Below are positions 4,736 through 5,219 of a DNA stretch of 5,219 nt, piece after piece. Each line of letters begins with the position of its first letter. The first letter of the stretch is position 1. The position numbers were made by a program, and so were the translations under genes. This stretch comes from JBAPRR01 sp049281195. Its GTDB lineage: Bacteria; Actinomycetota; Acidimicrobiia; Acidimicrobiales; CAVXTF01. The notes beneath the pieces were generated by a model. The model did not search any database and had not been told where the DNA came from. It worked only from the letters and a program-made list of their open reading frames with translations. Location: contig JBAPRR010000232.1 in NCBI GenBank assembly GCA_049281195.1, positions 1 through 5,219 of the forward strand, written 5' to 3'.

Positions 4736-5053
4736 TCATCGGGGTGTCTCATCGGACATCAGCCCAGAGCCGGGCATGGCGTTTTCACAGTGGTAGCTCA
4801 GAGTCGCGAGAGCGCCGCTGATCTTGCGCGCTGTATCCCTGTGCACATGGAAAAAGTTTTCGTTGGTCTGCTGTCTGTTGATAGCGTTTGTCAGGACGCT
4901 GGCCGTGAATCTGTTTGAGCAATGAACCCAGATCCGATCAACGAACGCGCCGTTGAGAGCAACGGCGCGTATCTCCACCTCGGCTTGGTGCTCGCCTATG
5001 AGTTCCGCCTCAAGACGTCCATTGACCGGCACGCTGAAATATCCGTTTGCCAT
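4736..5053 (-). CDS. 105-residue early-type protein of unknown function
   Basis: First gene of the minus-strand cluster after the lysin fragment. It has the best ribosome site in the window: GGGGAGG four bases before the ATG. The protein starts MANGYFSVPVNGRLEAELIG. Residues 1-45 alternate in a way that suggests beta strands (AEVEIRAVALNGAF, then RIWVHC). Residues 48-95 look helical (RFTASVLTNAINRQQTNENF, then TARKISGALATLSYHCENA). There are no membrane spans, signal peptide or catalytic motif I recognise. It contains an internal 11-bp-stem hairpin at 4945-4970. Its position behind the repeat-bearing gap suggests it opens the operon and is strongly expressed, but that is inference. Confidence 0.8.
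   Translation of the reverse strand: MANGYFSVPVNGRLEAELIGEHQAEVEIRAVALNGAFVDRIWVHCSNRFTASVLTNAINRQQTNENFFHVHRDTARKISGALATLSYHCENAMPGSGLMSDETPR
4945..4970. repeat. perfect 11-bp inverted repeat with 4-nt loop inside a gene
   Basis: ACGCGCCGTTG-AGAG-CAACGGCGCGT pairs at all eleven positions. In the minus-strand transcript the loop is CUCU. It lies within the 105-residue gene, encoding the RAVALNGA part, about 80 nt after the start codon. No U-run follows, so it is not an intrinsic terminator. Confidence 0.7.
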
Positions 5054-5147
5054 CTTGCCTCCCCGTTCGCACCTGCAGGCCCATCACCTGCAGGAGGCCA
5101 CAACGCTACACCCGCCTGAGGTGACCGCACCAGGCCGGGAAGATCAA
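5054..5147. other. 94-bp intergenic gap between lysin and the minus operon
   Basis: No gene is apparent. On the minus strand it holds, in order, a weak imperfect hairpin (GGTG-CGGT-CACC with a 3-bp extension after a bulge, no U-tract), the double CACCTGCAGG repeat, and the GGGGAGG ribosome site of the 105-residue gene. It is the likeliest place for a terminator of the lysin gene and a promoter of the operon, but neither can be shown. Confidence 0.5.
5070..5094. promoter_or_regulatory. two direct copies of CACCTGCAGG in the gap before the operon
   Basis: CACCTGCAGG occurs at 5070-5079 and 5085-5094, separated by CCCAT, giving a 15-bp repeat period. Each copy contains the palindrome CCTGCAGG. 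The pair sits 17-41 bp upstream of the first gene of the minus operon, between its ribosome site and the lysin stop. The arrangement is operator-like. I could not find a convincing -10/-35 pair near it, so the promoter itself is not placed. Confidence 0.45.
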
Positions 5148-5219
5148 CTATCCATCAACTAGTTTCTGCCACGTGAGCGGCCCGCAGACGCCATCCACCT
5201 CTAGGTCGTGTCCGGCCTG
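5148..5219 (-). CDS. lysin C-terminal end with peptidoglycan-binding repeat (partial)
   Basis: A frame enters from the right edge and ends at a TAG at 5148-5150. The 23 visible residues are QAGHDLEVDGVCGPLTW followed by QKLVDG. VDGxxGPxTWxxL is the hallmark of PG_binding_1 modules, which anchor cell-wall hydrolases to peptidoglycan and usually sit at the C-terminus of endolysins. The Cys in place of the usual Phe or Tyr after VDGV is unusual. The catalytic domain is outside the window, so amidase, lysozyme and peptidase are all possible, and a virion-associated hydrolase cannot be excluded. It runs in the same direction as the replication genes, 94 bp upstream of the first one. Confidence 0.82.
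   Translation of the reverse strand, partial: QAGHDLEVDGVCGPLTWQKLVDG

Noticed and set aside
4560..4739. 59-codon minus-strand frame with ATGA overlaps to both neighbours
   Set aside because: The overlaps are attractive, but the product is polar and low in complexity. The other frame in the same DNA gives a clean membrane peptide with its own ribosome site.
4489..4821. 110-codon plus-strand frame
   Set aside because: It runs antisense across four minus-strand genes, has no ribosome site and no recognisable domain. It looks like a shadow.

Overview
The window looks like part of a small double-stranded DNA phage (or phage-like linear replicon) of a Gram-positive, probably actinobacterial, host. 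Four things suggest this. There is a phi29-type protein-primed family B DNA polymerase. A peptidoglycan-binding lysin tail is cut by the right edge. The left gene is a membrane plus coiled-coil protein of the kind actinophages carry. The DNA is fairly GC-rich, with tightly overlapping small genes and Gly-rich Shine-Dalgarno sites (GGGGGA, GGGGAGG). I cannot tell a podovirus from a tectivirus from this window alone.

Left edge (1-510, + strand): the 3' end of an unidentified gene overlaps a holin-like gene for a 109-residue single-span membrane and coiled-coil protein. This unit converges on the minus-strand unit, and the two stop regions overlap by 17 bp. A GC-rich hairpin at 466-490 is the only terminator-like structure there.

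Centre and right (494-5053, - strand): one dense, leftward operon of eleven genes or likely genes. Read in transcription order, it has a 105-residue protein of unknown role behind a very strong ribosome site, a 27-residue hydrophobic peptide, and a 64-residue small phage protein. Then come two zinc-ribbon-like proteins (66 and 83 residues), an acidic 99-residue protein, a 99-residue Cys/His protein, a probable single-stranded DNA-binding protein, a 164-residue candidate terminal protein with a TTG start, and the DNA polymerase. Successive genes mostly overlap by 1-14 bp, which implies translational coupling. The exception is the 84-bp gap before the candidate terminal protein, which contains a 16-bp-stem RNA hairpin.

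Right edge (5054-5219): a 94-bp gap carries two direct copies of a 10-bp element containing the palindrome CCTGCAGG. Next to it is the C-terminal end of a lysin, also on the minus strand.

Functional reading: the minus-strand genes form a replication cassette (ssDNA-binding protein, primer protein, polymerase) preceded by small, mostly unassigned early-type proteins. The most unusual content is the polymerase, whose fold is clear but whose motif B and ExoIII residues deviate from phi29. The candidate terminal protein, the structured gap before it, and an unusual number of perfect palindromes and hairpins inside the operon also stand out. No tRNA, CRISPR array, insertion sequence or clear origin was seen.
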